DNA of 45,911 bases from JAAYBY01 sp964654125 (GCA_964654125.1 CAZZGG010000011.1:1-45911), one strand, 5' to 3'. Shown: positions 17,552 through 25,994, counted from the first letter of the stretch. The notes: a model not told the origin generated them from the letters alone. Program-made: numbers and translations.

Positions 17552-17896
17552 ATGGAAAACAGTCTGACAATAGATAATCTGCATTACGAAGCTGGCCTGC
17601 TGCTTGATTTTTACGGCCAGCTTTTACCTGCCCGGGCCTTACAGGTCCTGGAATGCTATTACTATGAAGATCTGACCCTGGCTGAAATTGCTGTCTTGCT
17701 TAAGATCAGCCGCCAGGGTGTCCATGACAGGCTGCAGCAGGGCCTGGCCAGTCTGGCGAAATATGAAGAAAAACTAGGTCTGGTCAGCCAGCGCAGAAGC
17801 CAGAGGAAACTATTACTTGCTGCTTTGCACCAGCTGGACCAGGCCGATCCGGCAGCTGCCAGGCAAACTTTGGCTCAGCTGGATCAAATACTTTAG
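17552..17896 (+). CDS. ylxM: YlxM/p13-family DNA-binding protein, SRP-associated
   Basis: 114 residues with a sigma-factor-like helix-turn-helix: LTLAEIAVLLKISRQGVHDRLQQG. YlxM lies before ffh in most Firmicutes and modulates SRP (in Streptococcus mutans it stimulates Ffh/FtsY GTPase). I chose ATG 17552, starting MENSLTIDNL; ATG 17540 would lie within the -10 box. Neither ATG has a ribosome site, so the message from the promoter just upstream may be leaderless. It is separated from ffh by 15 bases that include AGGGAGGA. Confidence 0.88.
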   Translation: MENSLTIDNLHYEAGLLLDFYGQLLPARALQVLECYYYEDLTLAEIAVLLKISRQGVHDRLQQGLASLAKYEEKLGLVSQRRSQRKLLLAALHQLDQADPAAARQTLAQLDQIL

Positions 17897-17911
17897 GGAG
17901 GACAACAGGCT

Positions 17912-19255
17912 ATGTTGGAAGGACTGACAAAAAGATTAAGTGCCATCACCGGCCGCATGGGCGGTAAAACCCGCATCAGCGACCAGGACATTAATGATAT
18001 GATGCAACAGATCCGTTTGGCCCTGCTGGAAGCAGATGTGCATCTCCAGGTGGTCACAGATCTGATTAGTGAGATCTCAGAACAAGCGCGTGGGGAAAAG
18101 GTGCAGGGCTCGCTGACTCCAGGCCAGCAGCTGGTCAAGATTGTCCATCAGGCTTTGCAGGATATCCTGGGTGAAAAGGTCAGCCGGCTGGCAGTCTCAC
18201 CAAGTGGTTTTACAGTGATCATGCTGTTTGGCCTGCAAGGTGCCGGCAAGACAACCACCGCGGCCAAACTGGCCCTGATGCTGAAAAATAAAGGGAAAAG
18301 ACCCCTCTTGACTTCGGTTGACGTGCACCGGCCGGCAGCGGCGCATCAGCTGGATGTCCTGGCCAGTATCGCCAAGGTGCCCTGCTTCATCCAACCGGAA
18401 GAAAAGGATGCCACCAGGATCGCCGAGCAGGCTGTGGCCAGGGCCCGTTATCTGATGTGTGACACCTTGATTGTTGATACAGCCGGCCGCATGTCGATCG
18501 ACCGGCCCATGATGCTGGAATTAAAAGCTATTGCCCAGATCGTCAAGCCAACTGAAAAGCTTTTGATCGTTGATGCTATGATCGGCCAAGAATCTGTCGG
18601 CGTGGCCCTCAGCTTTGAAAAAGAAGTGGGCTTGGATGGCTTTATCATGACCAAGCTGGACAGTGATGCCAGAGGCGGTGCCGCCTTGTCGATCCGCAAG
18701 ATGACAGGCAAACCGATTAAGCTGATCTGTGTCGGTGAGAAGATCCAGGATATCGAAGAATTCCACCCGGAGAGAATGGCTTCCCGCATCCTGGGTATGG
18801 GTGATGTCCTCTCTTTAATTGAGAAGGCATCCGCTACAATAGATGAGAAAAAAGCCCACGATTCAGCCAAGCGCTTGCTCCAGGACCAGTTCACCTTAGA
18901 GGATATGCTGGTCCAGCTGACCGAAGTGCGCAAGATGGGCTCAGTCAAGGACCTTTTAAAAATGATCCCCGGTGCCGGGAAAATGGGTGATGTTGACGTG
19001 GATGACAAGGTGATTGACCACCAGGTGGCCATCTTGCTTTCCATGACCAGGGAAGAACGCCAGTCACCCCAGCTGCTCAATGCCAGCCGGCGTAAACGGA
19101 TCGCGGCCGGCTCAGGCCGGACAGTCCAGGAAATCAACCGTCTGGTGCGCCAGTTTGAGGACACCAGGCGTCTGATGCGCCAGTTTAACAAAAAAGGTAA
19201 GGGTAAATCCAGATCCATGCTGCCGGGCTTCGGACCGGGCCGCCTGCCTTTTTAA
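17912..19255 (+). CDS. ffh: signal recognition particle protein Ffh
   Basis: 447 residues: N domain, GTPase domain with GLQGAGKTTTAAKL from residue 107, DVHRPAAAHQL, DTAGR, TKLDSDARGG, and a C-terminal methionine-rich M domain that binds 4.5S/6S RNA and signal sequences (LKMIPGAGKMG, then basic SRRKRIAAGSGRTVQEINRL). It captures nascent membrane and secreted proteins. The strong AGGGAGGA ribosome site matches high expression. The SRP RNA gene is not in the window. Confidence 0.97.
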   Translation: MLEGLTKRLSAITGRMGGKTRISDQDINDMMQQIRLALLEADVHLQVVTDLISEISEQARGEKVQGSLTPGQQLVKIVHQALQDILGEKVSRLAVSPSGFTVIMLFGLQGAGKTTTAAKLALMLKNKGKRPLLTSVDVHRPAAAHQLDVLASIAKVPCFIQPEEKDATRIAEQAVARARYLMCDTLIVDTAGRMSIDRPMMLELKAIAQIVKPTEKLLIVDAMIGQESVGVALSFEKEVGLDGFIMTKLDSDARGGAALSIRKMTGKPIKLICVGEKIQDIEEFHPERMASRILGMGDVLSLIEKASATIDEKKAHDSAKRLLQDQFTLEDMLVQLTEVRKMGSVKDLLKMIPGAGKMGDVDVDDKVIDHQVAILLSMTREERQSPQLLNASRRKRIAAGSGRTVQEINRLVRQFEDTRRLMRQFNKKGKGKSRSMLPGFGPGRLPF

Positions 19256-19313
19256 GATGTAAAACACGGCCCAGGCCGTTTGATAAAAAAGATCAATTAT
19301 TGGAGGAAGTAAC

Positions 19314-19559
19314 ATGGCAGTTAAAATTAGACTGAAAAGAATCGGAGCAAAAAAAGCACCCAGCTACAGGGTTGTTGTAGCTGATTCACGCCAGCCGCGT
19401 GATGGCCGTTTCATAGAAGAGATCGGCACCTACAATCCGACCACAAACCCATCTGAATTCAAAATTGATGTCGAGGCAGCCCGCAAATGGCTGGCCAGCG
19501 GCGCTCAGCCGACCGACACAGCTAAAGCCCTGCTCAAAAAAGCCGGCGCCTACGATTAA
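19314..19559 (+). CDS. rpsP: 30S ribosomal protein S16
   Basis: 81 residues with the family start AVKIRLKRIGAKKAPSYRVV followed by DSRQPRDGRFIEEIGTYNP. GGAGGAAG lies 7 bases upstream. The 58-base gap after ffh holds only a short GC-rich hairpin (ACGGC/GCCGT near 19266-19279) without a T-run. The rpsP-khpA-rimM-trmD order is the standard Firmicutes operon. Confidence 0.97.
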   Translation: MAVKIRLKRIGAKKAPSYRVVVADSRQPRDGRFIEEIGTYNPTTNPSEFKIDVEAARKWLASGAQPTDTAKALLKKAGAYD

Positions 19560-19575
19560 GGCGGGAGGATATGTC

Positions 19576-19803
19576 ATGAAAGACCTGCTGCATACAATTG
19601 TAAAGCCGCTGGTCGCTAATCCAGCAGCTATAGTGATCAATGAGTCCGACCAGGGCAACACAGTCTATTTGGAGCTTAGTGTTGACCAGTCAGATATGGG
19701 TAAGGTGATTGGACGCCAGGGCCGCCGGGCCCAGGCCATCCGGACAGTCATGAAGGCACGGGCCAGCCTTTTAGGAAAGCGTGTTGTCGTTGACATTGTC
19801 TAA
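19576..19803 (+). CDS. khpA: KH-domain RNA-binding protein KhpA (YlqC)
   Basis: 75 residues forming one type II KH domain: MKDLLHTIVKPLVANPAAI, then the GXXG loop in GKVIGRQGRRAQAIRTVM. It binds RNA, pairs with KhpB/EloR in Firmicutes and is tied to cell-elongation control. The ATG at 19576 is preceded by GGGAGGA at 6-7 bases; the frame runs further upstream through rpsP, but that part is not real. It overlaps rimM. Confidence 0.92.
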   Translation: MKDLLHTIVKPLVANPAAIVINESDQGNTVYLELSVDQSDMGKVIGRQGRRAQAIRTVMKARASLLGKRVVVDIV

Positions 19804-20353
19804 GGCGGATACTGGCCTGCGCCAGGAATTGATTATTGGCAGGATCACTGGACCGCATGGCCTGAAAGGGGCGGTGCGGGTACAGGTCCTGACTGACCAG
19901 CCGGAGCGTTTTTTAACCCTAACCAGCTGTCTTTTGTTGGACCAGTCAGAAAAACTGCAAAAAAAGATCGAGCTGACTGGCAGTAGTCTAAAATCTCCTG
20001 GCTTGGCTATTGTCAGCCTGGCCGATCTGACAGACCGGCAGGCGGCAGAAAAGCTGCGCGGCTGCTGGCTGGCTGTTGAGCGCTCTGCAGCCATTAGTTT
20101 GCCGGCTGACCACTGGTTCATCTGTGACCTGGTTGGATGCCAGGTTTATGATGAAAAAATAGGTCTGCTCGGCCAGCTCAGTGATGTGCTCCAGCTCAGT
20201 GCCAACGATGTCTATGTGGTCAGCAGTCCAGGTGAAAAAGACCTGCTTGTACCTGTCCTCAAACAAGTCCTGCGCCAAGTCGACTTGGCTGGCCGCCGCA
20301 TTGATGTGGCCTTGCCGGAAGGACTTTATGAGATCTACCGCCAGGCTGATTAA
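19790..20353 (+). CDS. rimM: ribosome maturation factor RimM
   Basis: About 187 residues. The N-terminal barrel begins ELIIGRITGPHGLKGAVRV, and the PRC-barrel half contains LIGLLGQLSDVLQLSANDVYVV-like sequence ending in PVLKQVLRQVDLAGRRI. It binds S19 and helps 30S head assembly. I chose TTG 19790 because AGGAAAG ends 10 bases upstream; GTG 19781 and TTG 19784 are too close to that site. It overlaps the end of khpA. Identity is sure; the start is uncertain. Confidence 0.9.
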   Translation: MTLSKADTGLRQELIIGRITGPHGLKGAVRVQVLTDQPERFLTLTSCLLLDQSEKLQKKIELTGSSLKSPGLAIVSLADLTDRQAAEKLRGCWLAVERSAAISLPADHWFICDLVGCQVYDEKIGLLGQLSDVLQLSANDVYVVSSPGEKDLLVPVLKQVLRQVDLAGRRIDVALPEGLYEIYRQAD

Positions 20354-20355
20354 AA

Positions 20356-21096
20356 ATGAAACTGAGTGTACTTAGCTTATTTCCTGAATTGCTGGCTGCT
20401 GTCATAGACAGCAGCATCACGGGCCGGGCCTTGGCTAAAGGACTGTTTGAACTGGATTTAATCCAGATCCGGGATTATGCTGTCAACAGTTACGGCAAGG
20501 TTGATGATTACTGTTATGGCGGCGGCACCGGCATGGTCATGATGGCCCAGCCAGTCTACCAGGCCTGGCTGGCGGCCGGGCCGGAAACGCCTGGTGTCAG
20601 AACCAGGACGATTAGCCTGTCACCGCGGGGCCAGGTCTTTGACCAGGCAGCAGCACAAAGACTGGTGGCTGATTATGACCAGTTGATATTTGTCTGCGGC
20701 CATTATGAAGGGATCGATCAAAGGGCTTTGGATGTAATTATCGATGAAGAGATCTCGATCGGGGATTATGTCTTGACTGGTGGCGAACTGGCAGCCTGTG
20801 TCGTGATTGACGCGCTTTTACGTCTCCTGCCCGGAGTATTACCCCAGGCCGCTTACTTGCAGGAGTCCCATATGACAGGTCTTCTGGAGCACGCCCAGTA
20901 CACCCGGCCGGCTGTCTGGCAGGATAAGGCAGCGCCTGACGTACTGTTGTCAGGACATCAGGCCAATATTTTCAAATGGCAGGAAATGGATGCCTTGCTC
21001 ACAACCATGCGGCAGCGGCCTGACCTGTTCAATAAACAGGCCCTGTCAGCTGAAAAATGGCAGGATTTGATTGAATTTTATCTGAAACAAACATGA
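20356..21096 (+). CDS. trmD: tRNA (guanine-N1-)-methyltransferase TrmD
   Basis: 246 residues. It methylates G37 of tRNAs with a G36, preventing frameshifts. The deep-knot SAM site is present: SLSPRGQVFDQ, VCGHYEGIDQRALDVIIDEE, and SIGDYVLTGGELAACVVIDA. MKLSVLSLFPELL at the start is also typical. It follows rimM by two bases with no strong ribosome site of its own, so it is probably coupled. Confidence 0.96.
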   Translation: MKLSVLSLFPELLAAVIDSSITGRALAKGLFELDLIQIRDYAVNSYGKVDDYCYGGGTGMVMMAQPVYQAWLAAGPETPGVRTRTISLSPRGQVFDQAAAQRLVADYDQLIFVCGHYEGIDQRALDVIIDEEISIGDYVLTGGELAACVVIDALLRLLPGVLPQAAYLQESHMTGLLEHAQYTRPAVWQDKAAPDVLLSGHQANIFKWQEMDALLTTMRQRPDLFNKQALSAEKWQDLIEFYLKQT

Positions 21097-21119
21097 AACA
21101 AACAGGGAAAAACTAGAGC

Positions 21120-21148
21120 TTGCAGCTCCAGAAACCGTTTGCTATAAT
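21120..21148 (+). promoter_or_regulatory. promoter of rplS
   Basis: TTGCAG (21120-21125), 17-base spacer, perfect TATAAT (21143-21148) with TG at 21140-21141 (extended -10). The -35 is poor, but the extended -10 compensates. It gives rplS transcription separate from trmD. Confidence 0.6.
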
Positions 21149-21160
21149 CAATTGGCTTAA

Positions 21161-21212
21161 CATGGATGGTCCGCTGCCGGTTGCGTGCATGAACATCCGC
21201 AAGGAAGGAGGA
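21161..21212 (+). promoter_or_regulatory. putative ribosomal protein L19 leader
   Basis: Between promoter and rplS lies GGATG (21164-21168) pairing with CATCC (21194-21198), enclosing GTCCGCTG and GCGTGC blocks, then AAGGAAGGAGG. This arrangement resembles, from memory, the L19 leader known upstream of rplS in Firmicutes, where L19 represses its own synthesis. I could not run a covariance model. Confidence 0.55.
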
Positions 21213-21219
21213 ACGCAAT

Positions 21220-21576
21220 ATGAACCTGATCCAGGCAGTTGAAAGTGAACAACTAAGGAATGCCTACCCGGAAGTTTCAATCGGTGACTATGTGAAAGTG
21301 CACCTGAAAGTCAAAGAAGGAAACAGGGAGAGGATTCAGATTTTTGAAGGGACCGTCATTGCCAGAAAAGGCGGCGGCATCTCGGAGACTATTACAGTCA
21401 GGCGCCTGTCTTATGGTGTTGGTGTGGAAAGGATCCTGCCGATCCATTCACCCAGAATCGACCGGATTGAGATTGTGCGCAAGGGCCGGGTACGCCGGGC
21501 CAAGCTGTACTACCTGCGCAAGCGTGTTGGTAAGTCAGCCAGGGTCCGTGAGAAACTGGCCAGCAGGCAAAAATAA
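21220..21576 (+). CDS. rplS: 50S ribosomal protein L19
   Basis: 118 residues with family blocks GDYVKVHLKVKEGNRERIQIFEGTV (split), ARKGGGISETITVRR, GVGVERILPIHSPRID and RRAKLYYLRKRVGKSARV. It sits at the 30S-50S interface. It has its own promoter, leader and AAGGAAGGAGG site, and is followed by a terminator. Confidence 0.97.
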   Translation: MNLIQAVESEQLRNAYPEVSIGDYVKVHLKVKEGNRERIQIFEGTVIARKGGGISETITVRRLSYGVGVERILPIHSPRIDRIEIVRKGRVRRAKLYYLRKRVGKSARVREKLASRQK

Positions 21577-21583
21577 TCAAGCA

Positions 21584-21613
21584 AGGGGTCCTGACCGGAC
21601 CTCTTTTCTTTTT
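21584..21613 (+). terminator. rho-independent terminator after rplS
   Basis: AGGGGTCC (21584-21591), loop TGACC, GGACCTCT (one G-U pair), then TTTCTTTTT. An 8-bp stem with a U-tract, ending just before the rbgA ribosome site; some read-through must serve rbgA, since no separate promoter is evident. Confidence 0.75.
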
Positions 21614-21624
21614 GCGGAGGAAAT

Positions 21625-22485
21625 ATGTCCATTAACTGGTACCCGGGTCATATGGCCCGCTCTTTACGCCAGATGAAAGGTATGCTGGCCCAGGTTGATC
21701 TGGTCATTGAGACCTGCGATGCCAGGATTCCCTGGTCCAGCCGCAACCCGGATTTAGCTGGGCTTGTAAAAAACAAACCCCTGATCCTTGTTTTAAATAA
21801 GGCTGACCTGGCTGACCGGGCCGTCACCGACCAATGGCTGGATTATTTGAAAAGTCAGGGTATCAGCGCCCGGGCCTGCAACAGTGTTGGCCGCTCCGGC
21901 CTGGACCAGGTGAAAAAAACAGCTTTGGACCTGGCCCGGGAAAAAACCTTGGCTGCCCAGGCCAGGGGCCGGGTATTCCGGCCGGTCAAGGTCCTGGTGG
22001 CCGGCATACCCAACACAGGCAAATCCACCCTGATCAATGCCTTGAGCGGACGCAAATCGGCCCAGGTGGCCAACCGGCCTGGTATCACCCGCCAGCTCAG
22101 CTGGATCAGGGCAGGCCAATTAGAGCTGCTTGATTCACCCGGCTTGCTCTGGCCCCGGCTGGACAGTGAAAAGACCCAGCTTTTTTTAGCTGCTACAGGT
22201 GCTATCCGAGATGACATTTTACCAGTTGAGGAAGTGGCCAGCCAGCTGTTGCCCCTGCTGGCCAGACTTTATCCCCAGGCTGTGGCTGAACGCTATCAGC
22301 TGACAGCAAAAGAGGCTCAGAGCCCACAGGGCCTGGCTCTAGCTGCTAGCCAGCGGGGCTGTCTCCTGCCAGGGGCCAGGCCCGACCTGGAACGCTTTGC
22401 CCTGCTCCTGCTCGATGATCTGCGCAGCTGCCGGCTGGGCCGGATCAGCCTGGAGCGGCCGGCTGATCTAGAGGAGGGCACTTAA
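21625..22485 (+). CDS. rbgA: ribosome biogenesis GTPase RbgA (YlqF)
   Basis: 286 residues with circularly permuted GTPase motifs: the G4 motif LNKADL comes first, then G1 AGIPNTGKST and G3 DSPG. The start SINWYPGHMARSLRQMK is the family signature. It acts late in 50S assembly (entry of L16 and others). GCGGAGGAA precedes the ATG. rplS-rbgA-rnhB is the conserved Firmicutes order. Confidence 0.95.
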   Translation: MSINWYPGHMARSLRQMKGMLAQVDLVIETCDARIPWSSRNPDLAGLVKNKPLILVLNKADLADRAVTDQWLDYLKSQGISARACNSVGRSGLDQVKKTALDLAREKTLAAQARGRVFRPVKVLVAGIPNTGKSTLINALSGRKSAQVANRPGITRQLSWIRAGQLELLDSPGLLWPRLDSEKTQLFLAATGAIRDDILPVEEVASQLLPLLARLYPQAVAERYQLTAKEAQSPQGLALAASQRGCLLPGARPDLERFALLLLDDLRSCRLGRISLERPADLEEGT

Positions 22486-23124
22486 ATGAAGCGGAAAGAC
22501 CAGGAGCAGCGCTATCAGGAGATGCTCCATTATGAAAAGAAGGCTGCTGCTAGTGGCTATATTCTAGTAGCCGGTGTCGATGAAGCCGGCCGCGGCCCGC
22601 TGGCTGGCCCGGTCGCTGCAGCCGCTTGTATCCTGGATCCGGACCGGCCGATTTATGGTCTGAATGACTCAAAAAAACTCAGTGCTAAAAAACGCTTCCA
22701 ACTCTACTCCGAAATCACGGATCATGCTTTAGGCTGGCGGGTCGCCTTTGTCGATGCTGGTGAAATAGATCGCATCAATATCCGCCAGGCCACCTTGCTG
22801 GCCATGAAAAAAGCTGTCCAGTCCCTGCCAGTCAAAGCTGACCTGCTTTTGGTTGATGCTGAAACCCTGCCTGACATGAACTGCTGGCCGATCAAAAAAG
22901 GTGACGCCTTATCCGTCACCATTGCAGCTGCTTCAATTCTAGCTAAAGTGACCCGTGACCGTCTGATGGCAGAATATGACTTGATCTACCCTGGCTATGG
23001 CCTGGCCCAGCACAAGGGTTATGGCACCAGTCAGCATTATGCAGCCTTAAAAGAGCTAGGACCCAGTCCAATCCACCGCCTGACATTTTTAAAGTCATTT
23101 TGGCAAGACCTGCAGCAGTACTAG
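22486..23124 (+). CDS. rnhB: ribonuclease HII
   Basis: 212 residues. It removes ribonucleotides from DNA and RNA primers. The active site begins Asp32-Glu33 in GVDEAGRGPLAGPVAAAA; the other acidic residues are in LLLVDAE and further on, and the family block GYGTSQHYAALKELGPSPIHR is intact. The ATG follows the rbgA stop directly, with GAGGAGGG upstream. Confidence 0.96.
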   Translation: MKRKDQEQRYQEMLHYEKKAAASGYILVAGVDEAGRGPLAGPVAAAACILDPDRPIYGLNDSKKLSAKKRFQLYSEITDHALGWRVAFVDAGEIDRINIRQATLLAMKKAVQSLPVKADLLLVDAETLPDMNCWPIKKGDALSVTIAAASILAKVTRDRLMAEYDLIYPGYGLAQHKGYGTSQHYAALKELGPSPIHRLTFLKSFWQDLQQY

Positions 23125-23191
23125 GAGCGTCTTGCAGATTTAACTACTTATTCTTGCTGATCTATACCTGGCTAGCTCAGCTAATCAAGGC

Positions 23192-23220
23192 TTGTTACCG
23201 GGTGTAAGCTATAATATAAT
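23192..23220 (+). promoter_or_regulatory. promoter of the aspartate aminotransferase-purB operon
   Basis: TTGTTA (23192-23197), 17-base spacer, perfect TATAAT (23215-23220). A second TATAAT at 23210-23215 lies too close to the -35. Confidence 0.65.
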
Positions 23221-23223
23221 AGC

Positions 23224-23256
23224 TGCATGTTCTTTGTAAGAAACAAAGAATATGCA
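23224..23256 (+). promoter_or_regulatory. 5' UTR hairpin before the aminotransferase
   Basis: TGCATGTTCTTTGT (23224-23237), loop AAGAA, and ACAAAGAATATGCA (23243-23256): 14 bp with one G-U pair. It begins at about the transcription start and ends at the first base of the ribosome site AAGGAGG. No U-tract. It could stabilise the 5' end or be a protein-binding palindrome. Confidence 0.75.
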
Positions 23257-23269
23257 AGGAGGACAAATA

Positions 23270-24574
23270 ATGCCGTCATATTCACAATTGACCAGACCAG
23301 AAATAATTAGCAAAATCACAGAGTTGGAACTTGGGTTCCAAGAAATTTCAAAAAAACAGTTAAAGCTTAACATGACCAGGGGCAAGCCCTGTGCCGCCCA
23401 GCTTGACCTATCTAAAAAAATGTTGAGCTGCCTGGCTGAAGATGATTATTTTGCTGAGGACGGCACTGACTGCCGCAACTATGGTGGCCTGGATGGCATC
23501 CCGGAAATGCGGCGGATCTTTGCCCAGATTCTGCAGACTGAACCTGAATCGGTCATGGTTGCCGGTAACTCCAGCCTTAATTTGATGTATGACACAATTG
23601 TGCGCTGTCTGCTTTTTCCACTGCCCGGCCAGACTAAGTCCTGGAGCCAGCAAGCTGGCCCGGTCCGCTTTATCTGTCCGACACCCGGTTATGACCGCCA
23701 TTTTTATATCTGCCAGACTTTAGGTATAGAGATGATTAATGTGCCGATGACTTTTTTGGGCCCCGATATAGATGCAGTGGAAAAGCTAGTGGCTTCAGAT
23801 CCCTCGATCAAGGGCATGTGGCTGGTACCAGTCTACAGCAATCCTGATGGCATCACTACATCCGCCAAAACCTGCCGCCGCCTGGCCGCCATGCGGACAG
23901 CCGCGCCGGATTTTCGCCTTTTCTGGGATAATGCCTATCCGGTCCATCATCTTTATCCGGACTACCCGGAATCAACCCCGGAAATCCTGGGCTTGTGTGC
24001 CGCAGCCGGCTATCCTGACCGGGTCTTTGAATTCGCTTCAACTTCCAAGATCACCTGGCCCAGCTCAGGAGTGGCCTGTCTGGCTGCCAGCCCGGCCAAT
24101 CTGGACTTTACCAGGAAGCATATGTCAGCCCAGACGATCGGGCCGGATAAGATGGTCCAGCTCAGGCATGCCCGCTTTTTGCGGGATCTGGATACTGTGA
24201 AGGAACTGATGCAAGCTCATGCAGAGATCATGCGGCCAAAATTTGAACTGGTGCAAGAGTGGCTCGCCGCTGAGCTGGAGGATCTTAGAATCTGCCACTG
24301 GCATGAGCCTGGCGGCGGTTATTTTATCAGTATTTACGTCTCCTATGACACGGCAGCTGAAGTTGTGCGCCTGGCCAAGCAACTGGGAGTTGAACTGACC
24401 CCGGCTGGCAGCACCTGGCCGCATGGCCATGACCCGCTTGACTGTAATATCCGCCTGGCTCCTTCATTCCTCAGCCTGGCCGAACTGGAAGAGGCCATGC
24501 AGGCAGTCTGCCTTTGCATAAAATTGGCTGCCTTAAAAAAATATGAACAGGAAAGCAGGCCCTTAAATGACTGA
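23270..24574 (+). CDS. aspartate aminotransferase, class I-gamma
   Basis: 434 residues of the PLP fold-type I superfamily. The features fit the small I-gamma branch of aspartate aminotransferases (the Corynebacterium glutamicum AspT type): the start up to LNMTRGKPCAAQLDLS, RNYGGLDGIPEMRRIF, CPTPGYDRH, VPVYSNPDGIT, WDNAYPVHHL and the PLP lysine Lys260 in FASTSKITWPSSG. It would interconvert aspartate and oxaloacetate with glutamate and 2-oxoglutarate. ATG 23270 has AAGGAGG 7 bases upstream. It overlaps purB by 8 bases, so its product aspartate may feed purine synthesis. Substrate is inferred from the family. Confidence 0.85.
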   Translation: MPSYSQLTRPEIISKITELELGFQEISKKQLKLNMTRGKPCAAQLDLSKKMLSCLAEDDYFAEDGTDCRNYGGLDGIPEMRRIFAQILQTEPESVMVAGNSSLNLMYDTIVRCLLFPLPGQTKSWSQQAGPVRFICPTPGYDRHFYICQTLGIEMINVPMTFLGPDIDAVEKLVASDPSIKGMWLVPVYSNPDGITTSAKTCRRLAAMRTAAPDFRLFWDNAYPVHHLYPDYPESTPEILGLCAAAGYPDRVFEFASTSKITWPSSGVACLAASPANLDFTRKHMSAQTIGPDKMVQLRHARFLRDLDTVKELMQAHAEIMRPKFELVQEWLAAELEDLRICHWHEPGGGYFISIYVSYDTAAEVVRLAKQLGVELTPAGSTWPHGHDPLDCNIRLAPSFLSLAELEEAMQAVCLCIKLAALKKYEQESRPLND

Positions 24575-25994
24575 TCGTTATGAAAATCCCTTAGGCAGCC
24601 GTTATGCCAGCCAAAAGATGCAGGAACTTTTTTCACCGGACCGTAAATTCAAGACCTGGCGGCTGCTCTGGATCGCTTTGGCTGAAACAGAAAAAGAGCT
24701 TGGTCTGCCGATCACAAAAGAGCAGATTGAGGAACTGAAGGCCCATCAATCTGATCTAGACTATGAGGCTGTAGCCAGACATGAGGAGCGGACCCGTCAC
24801 GATGTCATGGCTCACATTCTGGCTTATGGCGAGCAGTGCCCCCTGGCCCGGCCAATTATCCATCTGGGTGCAACATCCTGCTATGTCGGTGATAACACAG
24901 ACCTGATCTTGATGGCCGAAGGCCTTAAACTGGTGCGCAGCCGGGTTTTGGCAATTATGCGGGCCCTGGCCGGTTTTGCTGAGCAGTACAAGGACCTGGC
25001 TACTTTAGGCTTTACCCACCTGCAACCGGCCCAGCCGGTCACAGTGGGGAAGAGGGCCTGCCTCTGGCTGCAGGATTTGCTGCTTGATCTGGAAGATATT
25101 GATCATATCCTGGGCAGCTTTCACTTTTTGGGCAGTAAGGGCACAACCGGCACCCAGGCCAGTTTTCTGACCCTCTTTGATGGCGATCAGGAAAAGGTGC
25201 GCGAGCTGGACCGCCAGGTGGCGGCCCGGATGGGTTTTGCCAGCATTTACCCGGTCAGCGGCCAGACTTATCCGCGCAAGATGGACAGCCGTGTGGTCAA
25301 TGTCCTGGCTGGTCTGGCCCAAAGTGCTCATAAGTTCAGCAATGATATCCGTCTGCTCCAGCATCTCAAGGAAATTGAAGAGCCTTTTGCCCAGGACCAG
25401 ATCGGCTCTTCGGCCATGGCTTATAAACGTAATCCTATGCGCAGTGAAAGGATTGCCGCCCTGGCCCGCCATGTCATCTGCAACAGCTTGAATCCGGCTA
25501 TGACAGCAGCCGGACAATGGTTTGAAAGAACGCTGGATGATTCAGCCAATAAGCGCCTGGCCATCCCGGAAGCCTTCCTGGCCATTGATGCCATCTTGAT
25601 GCTCTATAATAATATAGCCTCAGGCCTGGTTGTCTATCCTGAGCAGATCGCCAGACGCCTTAAGGAAGAACTGCCCTTTATGGCTACGGAGAACATTCTC
25701 ATGGCTGCTGTCAAAAAAGGTGGTGACCGGCAAATTCTGCATGAGAAAATCCGCCGCCACAGCATGGCAGCAGCCCGTCTGATTAAAGAAAGTGGCCAGG
25801 CCAATGATCTTTTGGCCAGGATAGCTGCCGACTCCGCCTTTGGCCTGGACCAGGCCTCTTTAGAGAGTTTACTGGAGCCACAAAACTATATTGGCCGTTC
25901 AGCCGAGCAAGTCAGTGAGTTCCTCGACGGTCATGTCCTGCCACTTTTAGCCGGCAATCCAGAATCAGTCTTGGAAGATGAGATCTTTGTCTAA
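24567..25994 (+). CDS. purB: adenylosuccinate lyase
   Basis: 475 residues of the fumarase/aspartase superfamily. It acts twice in purine synthesis (SAICAR to AICAR, adenylosuccinate to AMP), releasing fumarate. The signature GSSAMAYKRNP starts at residue 280; LGATSCYVGDN, and TLGFTHLQPAQPVTVGKR with the catalytic His, are present. The length and sequence style match the longer purB type (also found in animals) rather than the 430-residue Bacillus form. It overlaps the aminotransferase gene by 8 bases. Confidence 0.94.
   Translation: MTDRYENPLGSRYASQKMQELFSPDRKFKTWRLLWIALAETEKELGLPITKEQIEELKAHQSDLDYEAVARHEERTRHDVMAHILAYGEQCPLARPIIHLGATSCYVGDNTDLILMAEGLKLVRSRVLAIMRALAGFAEQYKDLATLGFTHLQPAQPVTVGKRACLWLQDLLLDLEDIDHILGSFHFLGSKGTTGTQASFLTLFDGDQEKVRELDRQVAARMGFASIYPVSGQTYPRKMDSRVVNVLAGLAQSAHKFSNDIRLLQHLKEIEEPFAQDQIGSSAMAYKRNPMRSERIAALARHVICNSLNPAMTAAGQWFERTLDDSANKRLAIPEAFLAIDAILMLYNNIASGLVVYPEQIARRLKEELPFMATENILMAAVKKGGDRQILHEKIRRHSMAAARLIKESGQANDLLARIAADSAFGLDQASLESLLEPQNYIGRSAEQVSEFLDGHVLPLLAGNPESVLEDEIFV

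Noticed and set aside
19465..19575. Upstream extension of khpA inside rpsP
   Set aside because: The KH domain is complete from ATG 19576, which has GGGAGGA at proper spacing.
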